Shown: one piece after another, positions 55,106 to 64,000 of the stretch
Numbering within the stretch: the first letter of the stretch is position 1
Layout: every line of letters begins with the position of its first letter
Source: Manduca sexta
Lineage: Eukaryota > Arthropoda > Insecta > Lepidoptera > Sphingidae
Assembly (NCBI RefSeq): GCF_014839805.1
Contig: NC_051129.1
Coordinates: 12,404,920 to 12,468,919, forward strand
Direction: 5' to 3'
DNA length: 64,000 nucleotides
Notes under the pieces: generated by a model
Databases searched by the model: none
What the model saw: only the letters and a program-made list of their open reading frames with translations
What the model was told of the DNA's origin: nothing
Program-made: the position numbers and the translations under genes

Positions 55106-56970
55106 ATCACGCATTATATGGAAATGGTTTCGCTCTGAACCATCGTCCTCTTGAGGTTCAAATAATAGACAAGCATATTGATACACGTACATCAAATGTT
55201 GCTTGTGCTAGGAATTAGACTAAAGACAGCTTAACACACCGTATAACAGACTATATCGACCCTTGAAAGACAATCATATCTAAGCGACAAATATACCGAA
55301 AATGAATTATATAAATATTTAGAATCGCCATTGTTTTGCGTCATTTGATTTAGGTTTTATAGGTCTAGGACAATTTTAATATCATTAGACTATATCTTTA
55401 CAAAATAAAAATTTTAATCGTTATGAGTTTTCATATTAAACTCAAAAACTTAAAGCACTCTACTCAAAAATTTACTAATTGTCACTTTGATATGCCTTTC
55501 AAGCGACATTGTTACCAAAGTTGATCCAACTATTAATTAAATAAAATCCATGGCGTATCCACATTATCTACCTTGCGCAGTCATGTACGTAGTTGTAATT
55601 GGATTAAACGATTTCTTTCTGTCATTGTTTTCCGCGGCGGTCCATTGTTCATAATGTTCTGTTTGTACGACCCTACGTTGTGTGCTAATAAGCCGTAATG
55701 CGATTCAATATTTCATTCAGATAGTGGCGTCGCGGTATTGTGGAACGCGGGGGAGTTTTGTGTAAAGTCTGGGAAGTCACTGTCTTGTTTATAAAGTGTT
55801 TTGGATTTTATAGTTGGTTGTAAAAAATAGGAAAGTATTAGGAATAATAAATAAATGGATATGTAATAATATATTGATTTAGATTCCTGGCAATAAATTT
55901 ATCAAGATCGCTTACTATGGGACCTAATATGTTGTATGAAAGGACGTATAGAGATACATTAGGCAAAGACCTCTCCCTGAAAACGGGGAAATAGCGCAAT
56001 GCTATGTATTGTGTTTGTATTTTATTCAAATATATGCATAGTGGTAAAAATAAATTTTATTCTTTTGAGACTACAAGTAAACACTAAATTGACTATAATC
56101 GTTAATATTTTATAAAAATATAAACCTTAGGCTTTATACAATTTGTCTAGTTTTGTATTACAACCACGACAATGACATGGTGATCTCTGCGGACATATTG
56201 GATACGAGATTAACTAGAGCATTGTTTTATTTGGTTTGTTCACACGATAGCTATCCCACTATTAATATTCTACGACGATATCTTTTCTTCTATTTTTATA
56301 ATCTAAGAGATTATACATTACACATTACGCTACATGTATGAAAAGAGTAAGCAGAAGTTCAAATGTGTTTGTTGTCAAAAGTATTAAGGTGAGTCTGTTG
56401 TGGTTTTGGTCATTAATTCATGGTAAATCAAATTCATTTCTTGACTCGTAAATTACACAAATATTGGTATGTCATAATCAGAAACAGCGAAGATACTCAT
56501 GTAATAATAGATCGACAGAGTTCATTGCACTCAATATCTTTAATAAACATATTCAAACGAAAAACCCAAAATAATTTATCCAAAAAACAAAACCAAACTT
56601 ATTACACCGTAAATTCAACTAAATACCATTAAGTGGGTCATGAAATTACCCTTTATTCCGTAACTGTTCTGCGGTGTCCAAATTACAGATTACACTTGTA
56701 ATAAGGATATAAAATCACGGCTACCCGCGATCGAAATTTTTTAATATCAGCAATCAACAGGGGAGCGAGTCAGCGGTAATGGTGGAATTTATGAGGTGCA
56801 GGAGTATCGATTTTGGCAACATTTATACCGTGATGATAGGCCGCGCCAACCTGATTTTTAATGCTCGTAAATTGTGAGATACGAGATTGGCGTGAAGTGG
56901 TGTGAGGTTGAGAGTTCTGTATGAATTAATCCTACAAACATTAAAGCCAACTCTGTAGCATGGGAGCCAC
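55106..56970. other. No gene seen over 1.9 kb
   Basis: AT-rich. CGTTATTTCACGTAACT-like and CCGCGGCGG patches occur, but no frame or repeat edge can be supported. Confidence 0.4.
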
Positions 56971-57145
56971 TATCTATACTAATATTAGAGTAAAATTCTA
57001 ACTTTTTTTAGGGGTGATTTCTGGAGCTACTGATCCGATTTTGAAAATTCTTTCACTAATAGGAAGCCACGTCACTCTTGAGTACTATAGGCTAATTTTA
57101 TTTATTATTTATCCCGGAAATACTTTCGGAACCGAAGGCAAGAGC
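56971..57145 (+). repeat. Dispersed repeat, REP-2-related
   Basis: TATCTATACTAATATTAGAG, GGAGCTACTGATCCGATTTT, CACTAATAGGAAGCCACG, GAGTACTATAGGCTAATTTT and CCGGAAATACTTTCGGAACC. Corresponds in order to the second half of 52065-52341. Confidence 0.45.
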
Positions 57146-57179
57146 TATATTAAATAAAACAGTGTTATTATACAGTTGA

Positions 57180-57405
57180 ATGACGATAGCAAACTGCTTG
57201 CCTGTTGTTAGGCATCATGATCGCATGTTGACAATAAAACCAACCTGAACTACGTGTAAGATGAAGCCTCATAAAGCCGACATGGTCTACAATGACTTTT
57301 AAAATGAAACATAGTGCATGCAGACTGCTTGGCGACAGAGATAGAAATATTACAGTGGTAGATATCAAGCCGTACTTTCGCATACAAGAATCTATACCTA
57401 GAAGT
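57180..57405 (+). repeat. REP-3, diverged copy
   Basis: AACTGCTTGCCTGTTGTTAG, GTCTACAATGACTTTTAAA, GACTGCTTGGCGACAGAGAT and AATATTACAGTGGTAGATAT are a degraded version of the REP-3 order. The 80-codon minus frame here is a shadow. Confidence 0.45.
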
Positions 57406-57458
57406 AACATAAATTAGGTTAAATTTTTAATATTAGCCTTAAATTGCAATATCCAGCT

Positions 57459-57575
57459 AGGTGGAGTGACCATCTACGAAAGGTCGCTGGTGAGAACTGG
57501 ATGCGACAGGCCGCAGACAGGGTAAAATGGCGCATATTGAAGGAGGACTATGTCCAGCAGTGGACAAAGATATAG
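57459..57575 (+). pseudogene. LINE ORF2 C-terminal remnant, second copy
   Basis: A 38-codon open stretch: RWSDHLRKVAGENWMRQAAD, then RVKWRILKEDYVQQWTKI, ending at TAG 57573-57575. It aligns with the C-terminus of the 44434-44664 remnant (W-x-D-D/H, W-M-x-x-A-x-D-R, Y-x-Q-Q-W-T) but is a different lineage by sequence. A GATGATGAGGATGATG tail follows to about 57606. Strong 5' truncation. Confidence 0.85.
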
Positions 57576-57606
57576 GCCGATGATGATGAGGATGATGATG
57601 ATGATG
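57576..57606 (+). repeat. (GATGAT)n LINE tail
   Basis: GGCCGATGATGATGAGGATG and continuing ATG units form the simple 3' tail of the truncated LINE insertion just upstream. Confidence 0.85.
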
Positions 57607-58661
57607 AAATTACAATATCGATTAGGTAGGTTAATGAAGCATTTTTATTTTGACTGCATTAAGAGAAATTACTTTTGTGCTGAGTGATTTCATATAATAT
57701 AAGTACTTTTGAATATTATTTTAGTACCATATATTTCAATCCACATTTTTGTGTAAATTAATTTTATAACGGAATGTTGTGTCTCACGGTATCCTAAAAA
57801 TATGGCAGAGTCTTTTGAGCCCGTCGTCTGGTAACATTAGTCGGAATTACATGAAATTATTAACATATCCTCACGTGTTGGCAAGTACATTCGTATTTAT
57901 ACGTAATGTTCTAATTAACGACTGTGCGAGTACGAAAATCTAGAGCGTATTCGTTAATAAAAAATTGTAAATAATTTTTTTGGCAATATAAAGAGGGAAA
58001 AATATAAATTATAAAATACTTTACATAGTATGAATATATTGTTTGCTTGATGCTTGCATGAACAAATGGCAACTCAATCCAAAACGCCAGATAAATTATA
58101 AATACAATAATATATACGAGATTTTTTAATCACAAAGCATTTCTGTCATTCTGGTAGGTTACTTTAAAAACTAAAATTTGGATATAGCAGGAAAACTCTA
58201 TGAATATTAACTTGATTTTGAAAGTTCTTTTACAACAGAACGCAACATTATCCTCGTACTTTTTTTTTCTACATGTTTCTTTACTTTTATTCCCCAGCTA
58301 GCAGGTGGAGCCGGGAGCACAAGCTATACCGTTTAAAATACTAGCAGTATCGACTTCCCAACAGAATTATTTAACCCTCCTACATAGTCATACTAAATCG
58401 TGACAAGACATTTTATTTTTATAATGTGTTAGATGGTCGAACGTTAAATTCATATTAAGTTAAATTGTAGCAATTAAGTTAAACGCCATCGATTTAGTTC
58501 AATAACGATGCATAAACACCGGCGTAATGTTTTGGCAATCGCCCCTGATGTTTTTGCTTGGTCGATTTTTATTAATTTATATCGGCTGCTGTTCGAGTGG
58601 TCTATTGTAATTGGTTATTGTTATTAAATATTGTAGTTTGTTCTAAGAGAGCGGAATATAT
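57607..58661. other. No gene seen
   Basis: AT-rich. GCTAGCAGGTGGAGCCGGG near 58297 is a small GC-rich patch without a frame. Positions 58656-58661 read ATATAT, the left copy of the LTR-element target duplication. Confidence 0.4.
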
Positions 58662-58868
58662 TGTTACGCGCCGCTATCCTAGCCGATGACATCGGGCGTT
58701 TCCGGAAGTATTCGGCTGCGCGGGCAGGCTGGCAGAAGAGAAGATATGTCACGCGGCGACTATTCTATTATTATTTTCTCTGGCTGGACGTTGTCAAAAG
58801 AATGTCTAAAATTGTATTCTGTAATTATTTTGCTAATATAATGTTTACTGTAAAAAGAGCGTTTTACA
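58662..58868 (+). mobile_element. 5' LTR of compact LTR element
   Basis: 207 bp beginning TGTTACGCGCC and ending GCGTTTTACA, so it has the TG...CA ends of an LTR. It is identical at every base to 59654-59860. It contains TATTATTATTTTCTC and TAATTATTTTGC, but I cannot place a promoter or polyadenylation site with confidence. An 83-codon frame begins at 58661 and repeats in the 3' copy; it is a shadow. Confidence 0.9.
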
Positions 58869-58869
58869 T

Positions 58870-58883
58870 TCAGAAGTGGGATT
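58870..58883 (+). promoter_or_regulatory. Primer-binding site, tRNA-Leu type
   Basis: TCAGAAGTGGGATT begins one base after the 5' LTR. It is complementary to the 3' acceptor/T-arm end of eukaryotic tRNA-Leu of the type ending ATCCCACTTCTGACA. The bases that would pair with the terminal CCA are not present, as in some insect elements with offset primer sites. The tRNA match is from memory of conserved tRNA-Leu sequence. Confidence 0.6.
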
Positions 58884-59258
58884 ATACAAATGATAATTTG
58901 AAGTTACATTGAATTCGAATGTGAAGAGAACTATCGGAATAAATCTGTGATGAATCATTGAATGCCAAAATGAAAATTACCAGATTCTCAGATTTTAGTT
59001 ACCATGGCAACGTCTACGTCTGTTGAAGTAAATATGTTGGGAATGCATATGGAACTGATGTCTGCACATTAGTACGATTCACGACATTCATAACAAAACT
59101 TCGTTATGCCTGCTGCTTGGCTCACTGGAGAGGGTGTTTTCTTAGAAACTAAATCATTGGAGACAGGAATGACTGGAGTCATGTGAAGTCAAATCAGTGG
59201 CGCAACACTTCAGGCTGACAATGCGAACGTGCGTAACTGTTTATTTTATTTAATCTGA

Positions 59259-59482
59259 TCTGTCTGTGGCCGTGAGCCTTTTGATAATATTCTGTCTGCA
59301 GCCATGACCATTCTGATCATATTCTGTCTGTAGTCATGGGCCTTTTGATCATATTCTGTCTGCAGCCATGACCATTCTGATTATATTCTGTCTGTAGCCA
59401 TGACCATTCTGATCATATTCTGTCTGTAGTCATAAGCATTCTGATCATATTCTGTCTGTAGCCATGAGCATTCTGATTAGTG
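59259..59482 (+). repeat. 32-bp minisatellite inside the LTR element
   Basis: Seven head-to-tail units of exactly 32 bp, each beginning TCTGTCTG(T/C)(A/G)G(C/T)C. The first four alternate between two variants (ending in CCTTTTGAT.. and CATTCTGAT..), which implies an older 64-bp higher-order step. Two bases or so vary in each later unit. Confidence 0.92.
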
Positions 59483-59641
59483 TTACTAGGTCCTATTTGT
59501 TTGAAATCAGGCAACAGGTAAACAAATCGGAATCCAGGTTGAAGGTCGAAAGACAAAAAAAAAAATGTTTAAAATATAAGTATCCGATTCAGTTCTGCTT
59601 TCTCAAATTTATTTTTGTGAATACCTTTGGTATTCACTTTG

Positions 59642-59653
59642 CAGGATGGCCGA
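59642..59653 (+). other. tRNA-Leu 5'-end-like word before the 3' LTR
   Basis: CAGGATGGCCGA directly abuts the 3' LTR, where a polypurine tract is expected. It is identical to positions 3-14 of the common eukaryotic tRNA-Leu 5' end (GTCAGGATGGCCGAG). Only part of it is purine-rich. Its role is unknown; see findings. Confidence 0.4.
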
Positions 59654-59860
59654 TGTTACGCGCCGCTATCCTAGCCGATGACATCGGGCGTTTCCGGAAG
59701 TATTCGGCTGCGCGGGCAGGCTGGCAGAAGAGAAGATATGTCACGCGGCGACTATTCTATTATTATTTTCTCTGGCTGGACGTTGTCAAAAGAATGTCTA
59801 AAATTGTATTCTGTAATTATTTTGCTAATATAATGTTTACTGTAAAAAGAGCGTTTTACA
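59654..59860 (+). mobile_element. 3' LTR of compact LTR element
   Basis: Base-for-base identical to the 5' LTR at 58662-58868, offset by 992 bp. Followed by ATATAT. The 138-codon frame 59464-59880, the longest in the window, runs from the minisatellite through this LTR and has no domain. Confidence 0.9.
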
Positions 59861-59949
59861 ATATATTTATTTATCTTTAAGATGCTCCACTGAAGGATAA
59901 TGTACATAGATTGATCTATAGTGAAAATTTGTGATATTATATTCGTATC

Positions 59950-60085
59950 TAATTCTTCTTCTTCTGCTTGGCGTTATCCTTGCCTAGATGCCAGGGGCCG
60001 CCTTCCTACTGCGATCCTTTAATTTTGCCCGGTATGTATTGACATGTGTGCTTTTACTGGCAACTCATACTAGGAAGAGAAAGTG
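59950..60085 (-). repeat. LINE-3'-like or SINE fragment (CTTCTTCTT edge)
   Basis: CTTCTTCTTCTGCTTGGCG, ATCCTTGCCTAGATGCCAGG, GGCCGCCTTCCTACTGCG and TTTTGCCCGGTATGT form a GC-richer block with a trinucleotide edge. The edge suggests the (GAA)n tail of a minus-strand retroposed element. No coding frame. Confidence 0.4.
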
Positions 60086-60461
60086 TTGCCACAAATAAAT
60101 CAGAGACTAAAATGACATAAATATACTGATTCATCACTTATAATACACAGTAACACTGGATATATCTCAGACCGCTTCATCTCCTAACTTGCTATACCTG
60201 GTAAAACCCAATAATTTGTTATCAATAAATCGTCAATTAATCTCAAGATCAAAGCCATGGAGATCTCGTTCACAATTCACTCCCATTACGAACAGTGTTA
60301 TTCCGAGGTGTTATTAATACAAATTTTATTGCAATATTTTTGTAATGGAATTTTTTGTATCGTATGATGTTACGGAAAAAATATGATACTATGGTTTTTA
60401 TGTTTTTTTTGCAATTGATTGATGAGCCACCAATCTATCTTATCGTAAACGTTAGTAATAA
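60086..60461. other. No gene seen
   Basis: AT-rich; nothing supported. Confidence 0.4.
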
Positions 60462-60485
60462 TAATATCGACCCTGTATTATATAC

Positions 60486-60810
60486 CGTAAGAGCGGCGAT
60501 AGCCTAGTTGGGTGTGGAACGGACTGCCAAGACGAATGTCCGCAGGTTCAAATCCCAAGGGCACACACCTCTGACTTTTCTAAAGTCATGTGTGTATTCT
60601 TTGTGAATTTATCGTTCGCTTTAACGGTGAAAGAAAACATCGTGAGGAAACCTGCACATCTGAGAAGTTCTCTATAGGAATTTAGAAGATGTGTGGAGTC
60701 TACCAATCCGCACTAGGCCCGCGTGGTGGACTAAGGCCTAATCCCTCTCAGTAGTAGAGGAGACCCGTGCTCAGCAGTGAGCAAGTATATAAAACAGGGT
60801 TGACATTATT
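60486..60810 (+). mobile_element. SINE-A (plus), nested, with 10-bp target-site duplication
   Basis: The A box TAGCCTAGTTGG and B box GGTTCAAATCCC are intact, followed by the full body and GGGTTGACATTATT tail. It is flanked by TATTATATAC on both sides, and the target is the tail of another SINE-A. A few bases differ from the consensus (TCAGCAGTGAGCAAG). Confidence 0.92.
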
Positions 60811-60915
60811 TATTATATACTGTCCTGATTAAGCTTTAGTCCACGACGCCTAGTGCGGATTAGTAGAATTCAAACACCCTCAAAATTCCTATAGAGAACT
60901 TCTCACCTGAGAAGT

Positions 60916-60951
60916 GTAAGGTAACCTTTATACCTATAAAGGTTACCTTAC
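60916..60951. repeat. 36-bp perfect palindrome in SINE-A
   Basis: GTAAGGTAACCTTTATA, a two-base CC centre, then TATAAAGGTTACCTTAC: 17-bp arms with no mismatch. Just upstream CTTCTCA-CC-TGAGAAG is a second small palindrome. Other SINE-A copies have neither, so this is an insertion in the older nested copy. Confidence 0.93.
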
Positions 60952-61092
60952 GATGTCTTCCTTCACCGCTAAAACAAGGCTTTATTATTTACTTAGTTTT
61001 AGAATAGCGAGAGATATGTGCTTTTGGGTTTTAACCTGCGAATATTCGCCACGTCAGTCCGTTCCAGTCCCGACTACGCTATCTTCACTGCA

Positions 61093-62599
61093 TATTCGTC
61101 AAACCAGAACAAATATTCTATAATTTATTTCTATTTCATTGGCTATGAGAATTAACTGCAACCTTCAGTTCTAATAATTGTTTCATCAACATTTTTAATT
61201 GATTAAGGAGACCTAATTTTCACAAAAATGATGCCAATTTTTGACGTGTATTAATCATTAAGGATTTACTGAGATTTAAAAATAATTTGTAAAAATAGCC
61301 ATAAATCAAAGTCGACTTTTAAGTAAGACGATCCATGAAGTAAAGTTTCTTAGATTGCAATTTAAAATTCGCATCCCAAAATTAAAGATGAAATCTTTTA
61401 CCATCCCCACGCGCGTGAAAATATTCAAAGTAGAGCGACTTTCTTTTCAATTCAGTTTGGATGTACGATGATTTATGGATGCGAGTCGGCTGCGCCGGCG
61501 CATTGCACGTAGCGGCGCGTACATATTTATGCGTTATTGGCCCTGTTTAATTTTCGGGGTAATTATTCGCATCGGTGTGGGCGTGTGTTAAGAGTTCTTT
61601 AGTGTTCTTTACAATATTGTGCTAATACAATAGTGTCCTTTACAATAAAGCCTTCATTGCGAAAGTCTTTCTCACAATATATTGTGATAGAAATTGATTA
61701 TATTTTTGGGATACAGAATATGGTAAAGGCAGTCATGGTATGTCTAATTGGTAGTAGAACGGACTGCCGACAGGAATGTCCAAGGTTCAAAACCCAAAGG
61801 CACGCCTCTGACTTTTGTAAAGTTATGGTTAACTCCCTTAAAACAATAGCAGCTAACTATTTGAGAAACAAAGCTCTACATAACACCAAACGGCGTTCAA
61901 CATCCAAGAAATTAGATTCTTAATTTCATATGTCCAAAGTCCAATGTCTTATAATGACATTTTATCTTAATATAATATGTAACAGATATTTTAGTAACAG
62001 AGGTCAAAGGAACCCCGAAAAGTCTGAACTCTCACTTGACATTAACATAATCGGATGCCATCTTCATTACGGCATTGCGCAAGAGTCCAAGTTAATATTT
62101 CATACGCGCAGGTATTTCGTTACGATCCATATCGTTTCGTATTAATATATTTTTTGCTTTTTTCGTCCGAAGAAATCGATACATCATCGACATATCGGAA
62201 TAAATTACTTTTATCGATTACGTAAATCGGACCGGCTACTTGCTCGATCGATTTTTTGTGGTTCATGACCTTTCAAGAGCGGTATTTAAAAAGAATTAAG
62301 ATGATATTCTAATTGCTTTTATTTTTATGATTCGGTTTCGGATGAATGACAAATCCATACCTAAGGTTACTTTGTTGGTCCAAAAATACGACTTTTACCT
62401 TCAAAGATCTTATCATCGTAAATGGTTGAACATGATGATAAAATTTGCAATGCTAAAGAAATTATAATATATTTTTTTCCTTAGCTTATATTGATCACAG
62501 TATACATATTGATGAACCCACGCGGCTTACAGAAACGATTATATTTACAAAATCAGTCGGTAAATAGACGGAATTCCGACCGAAAGCTGTTGATCGGAT
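61093..62599. other. No gene seen; CpG-rich patch at 61460-61580
   Basis: AT-rich except for GAGTCGGCTGCGCCGGCGCA and GTAGCGGCGCGTACAT at 61485-61525, an islet resembling those at 26.1 and 28.6 kb. At 61725-61830 a decayed SINE-A head is visible (GTAGTAGAACGGACTGCCGA, GGAATGTCCAAGGTTC). Short frames have no recognisable product. Confidence 0.35.
61735..61825 (+). repeat. SINE-A head fragment
   Basis: CATGGTATGTCTAATTGG, GTAGAACGGACTGCCGACAG, GAATGTCCAAGGTTCAAAAC, CACGCCTCTGACTTTTGTAA. These match the first third of SINE-A. The rest is missing, which is unusual because most fragments in this window keep the 3' end. Confidence 0.6.
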
Positions 62600-62668
62600 G
62601 TTGAATCATCACCATCAGTTACGTGAAATCCACTGTTGAACATAGGCCTCACCTAACAATTTCCAAGC
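62600..62668 (-). repeat. LINE 3'-end fragment
   Basis: Minus strand of a LINE tail: AATCATCACCATCAGTTACG, then AATCCACTGTTGAACATAGG and CCTCACC. Reverse-complemented this gives AGGCCTATGTTCAACAGTGG, matching the 44.6-44.9 kb LINE units. Very short 5'-truncated insertion. Confidence 0.65.
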
Positions 62669-63190
62669 GCTATCAAAGAGAATTTTGTTAGATTTCGTCA
62701 ATGTTTTATATTATAGACTATTACCATAAAGTGCAGTTAAATTTTTGTCATGATGAAATAATAACGTTCATTCGATTATAAAGTATATTAACATAATACT
62801 TTCTTATTACATTGAATTCAGCGTGAACACAGTATCATTACCATACCAGATCGAAATTCACTCGCCATACCGAATGTATATCAATAAATCGTCCGATTCA
62901 AAAACAAATAAATCATTCGAGTTGATATCTATAAATCATCGAGTAATCACGAATGAACGAATAGTTTTGTATTGACGGGTACAGCTGCGGCCGATGACGC
63001 GAATCCATCAATATGATCCAATCAAATGCGCTAGATTCTGATATTTTTATGAGCTTAGATCTGCGATTTTGTTAACTGGAATATTATTTCGTAAATTTTC
63101 GAGGACACTGTCACAGTCTTATAATCTTTGCATTTTTTTAAGATGTCGCTAGTTCTAAAGTTTCTTATATTAGAGAGTTTGAACACTTTA
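62669..63190. other. No gene seen
   Basis: AT-rich; nothing supported. Confidence 0.4.
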
Positions 63191-63310
63191 TAGTCAGGGG
63201 GGCCTATTCCGTCTACGGGGTCATATTAAAGCAAAGCAAAGCTGATCTTCAATTAAAACGCCAGTAATGATAAAAAATCGCATAAGCTCCGAAATAAGGC
63301 CCTCTGACTA
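63191..63310. mobile_element. Small MITE, 120 bp
   Basis: Left end TAGTCAGGGGGGCCTATTCC; the right end reverse-complemented is TAGTCAGAGGGCCTTATTTC, 17 of 20 identical. TA lies at both edges. The interior has an AGCAAAGCAAAGC repeat and no frame. The CAGGG..CC(T)TATTC wording resembles the 51355-51537 element. Confidence 0.65.
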
Positions 63311-64000
63311 TATAATATAGTTTAAGGAGCAATGATAATATAATATATCTAATACTACTTGTGTAGTATTAGTGTTTTGGTTTTATAATCAGTGTGCAAG
63401 TGTAGAGATAAGGAAAGTGTATATAGGTATAATATAGGTTGTAATTTTGACATGTGGCAGCAGGAGCAACCACCTTAACCGTGGAAGCTACAAGATAACT
63501 TTCTTAGGAGACAGGCCATAGTATTTGAAGAGATTACGACTCGTATTCACTGATTCTGAAAAAAGTTCAGTCAGCTAGAAAATGGGCAATATATGCAACA
63601 AAGGCAGTCAATCCTGTTTGCTTATTACGGTTAAGGTAGCTGCCCTTACTTTCTCAAAGTCCCATCGTGTATAGTATTTGTACATTGTACAGGTCACTGT
63701 GTCTTCAGTACCTACTGCTGATACTAAACACATGCAAACATACGTTCCACGTTAGCATTCTATCCGAAAGTGCAGTTACTAGTTACTAGACTAGTCATGT
63801 TTGCCCATTCCCGATACAGACAACAATAACAACAATTGCTTTTACGAATAAATGCCGAATATCGCTCAAATTTAAACCATTCCAAACGTCAACTATCCAA
63901 AACAGATTTATACAACGGCTATCATACTAAAGCGCATTAAACCCGTGTCGAATTATGCAAATACCGACTCCAACTCATACGTGTAGTCGGGCCGATGACT
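63311..64000. other. No gene seen
   Basis: AT-rich up to the window edge; short inverted words around TACTACTTGTGTAGTATTAG (about 63352) are the only notable structure. Confidence 0.4.

Larger units (their letters stand above)
58662..59860 (+). mobile_element. Compact non-autonomous LTR retrotransposon (TRIM-like), 1199 bp
   Basis: Two identical 207-bp LTRs flank a 785-bp interior with no Gag or Pol frame. ATATAT lies directly outside both LTRs (58656-58661 and 59861-59866), consistent with a 4-6 bp target duplication, though the site is itself repetitive. A primer-binding-like site follows the 5' LTR. Identity of the LTRs means a recent insertion, because both are copied from one template. 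It must use proteins of an unlinked autonomous relative. The superfamily is undetermined. A tRNA-Leu primer is known from some Ty3/gypsy elements, but size and structure alone do not decide this. Confidence 0.85.
60462..61092 (-). mobile_element. SINE-A (minus), split by a younger SINE-A
   Basis: The tail end of a minus-strand copy lies at 60462-60485 (AATAATATCGACCCTGTATT..). The remainder resumes at 60811 and ends in the head complement CTACGCTATCTTCACTG at about 61090. A plus-strand SINE-A (60486-60810) interrupts it. TATTATATAC at 60476-60485 and 60811-60820 is the target duplication. The older copy is diverged, has lost its middle GGCACGGGCC block, and carries a palindromic insertion at 60916-60951. 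Confidence 0.88.

Noticed and set aside
58662..59860. Segmental duplication instead of LTRs
   Set aside because: TG...CA ends, ATATAT on both outer sides and a primer-like site directly after the first copy fit an LTR element better than a random 207-bp duplication.
59464..59880. 138-codon frame, the longest in the window
   Set aside because: It joins the minisatellite, the interior and the 3' LTR; the LTR part is repeated in the 5' LTR frame at 58661-58912. No Gag, Pol or other domain is present.
60893..60960. microRNA precursor at the 36-bp palindrome
   Set aside because: The loop is only 2 bases and the structure lies in a SINE; a templated mutation explains it better.

Overview
The window is AT-rich nuclear DNA from an insect, most likely a moth or butterfly (Lepidoptera). 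Three things point there: several families of tRNA-headed SINEs, remnants of a LINE whose 3' end runs into GATGAT repeats, and many short foldback or terminal-inverted-repeat elements of the kind common in Lepidoptera. I cannot name the species. No open reading frame exceeds 138 codons. The longest ones lie inside repeats or microsatellites. I see no convincing multi-exon protein gene, so this is probably intergenic DNA or a very large intron. The only complete functional gene I can support is a nuclear tRNA-Lys (anticodon TTT) at 9874-9946.

Repeat families, with names used only here. SINE-A: about 320 bp, perfect A box TAGCCTAGTTGG, B box GGTTCAAATCC, (ATT)n tail. SINE-B: about 260 bp, B box GGTTCGAATCC, (GT)n tail. 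SINE-C: a third tRNA-headed family, with the core motif GATCAGGCGCAGGACCAACGG on its minus strand. LINE-3': C-terminal reverse-transcriptase ORF remnants with GATGAT tails. REP-1 to REP-4: unclassified interspersed families. FB-1: foldback elements with the TTTTATCGCGGTTTTAA motif. There are also several miniature inverted-repeat elements.

Layout. 0-9 kb: degraded SINEs, a mariner-like miniature element, a SINE-B with a 168-bp TG tract, a cluster of TATCGATA sites, and a SINE-A with a 15-bp target-site duplication. 9-20 kb: tRNA-Lys, SINE and REP fragments, long featureless stretches. 20-30 kb: an inverted SINE-A pair, a G-rich miniature element, and two CpG-rich islets that could be promoters. 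30-44 kb: mostly anonymous AT-rich DNA, a hairpin at 35.5 kb, and fresh SINE-B and SINE-A copies with target-site duplications. 44-58 kb: a tandemly triplicated LINE 3' end, foldback elements, a GC-rich block that may be a solo LTR, and miniature elements. 58.6-59.9 kb: a compact LTR element with two identical 207-bp LTRs, a tRNA-Leu-type primer site and an internal 32-bp minisatellite. 60.4-61.1 kb: one SINE-A inserted into another, the older one carrying a 36-bp perfect palindrome. 61-64 kb: anonymous DNA and one small MITE.

Functionally, the elements suggest a LINE/SINE partnership, because the SINE-A 3' end resembles the LINE 3' end. They also record recent activity of SINE-A, SINE-B and the small LTR element. 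Coordinates of old repeats are approximate because their edges were judged by eye.
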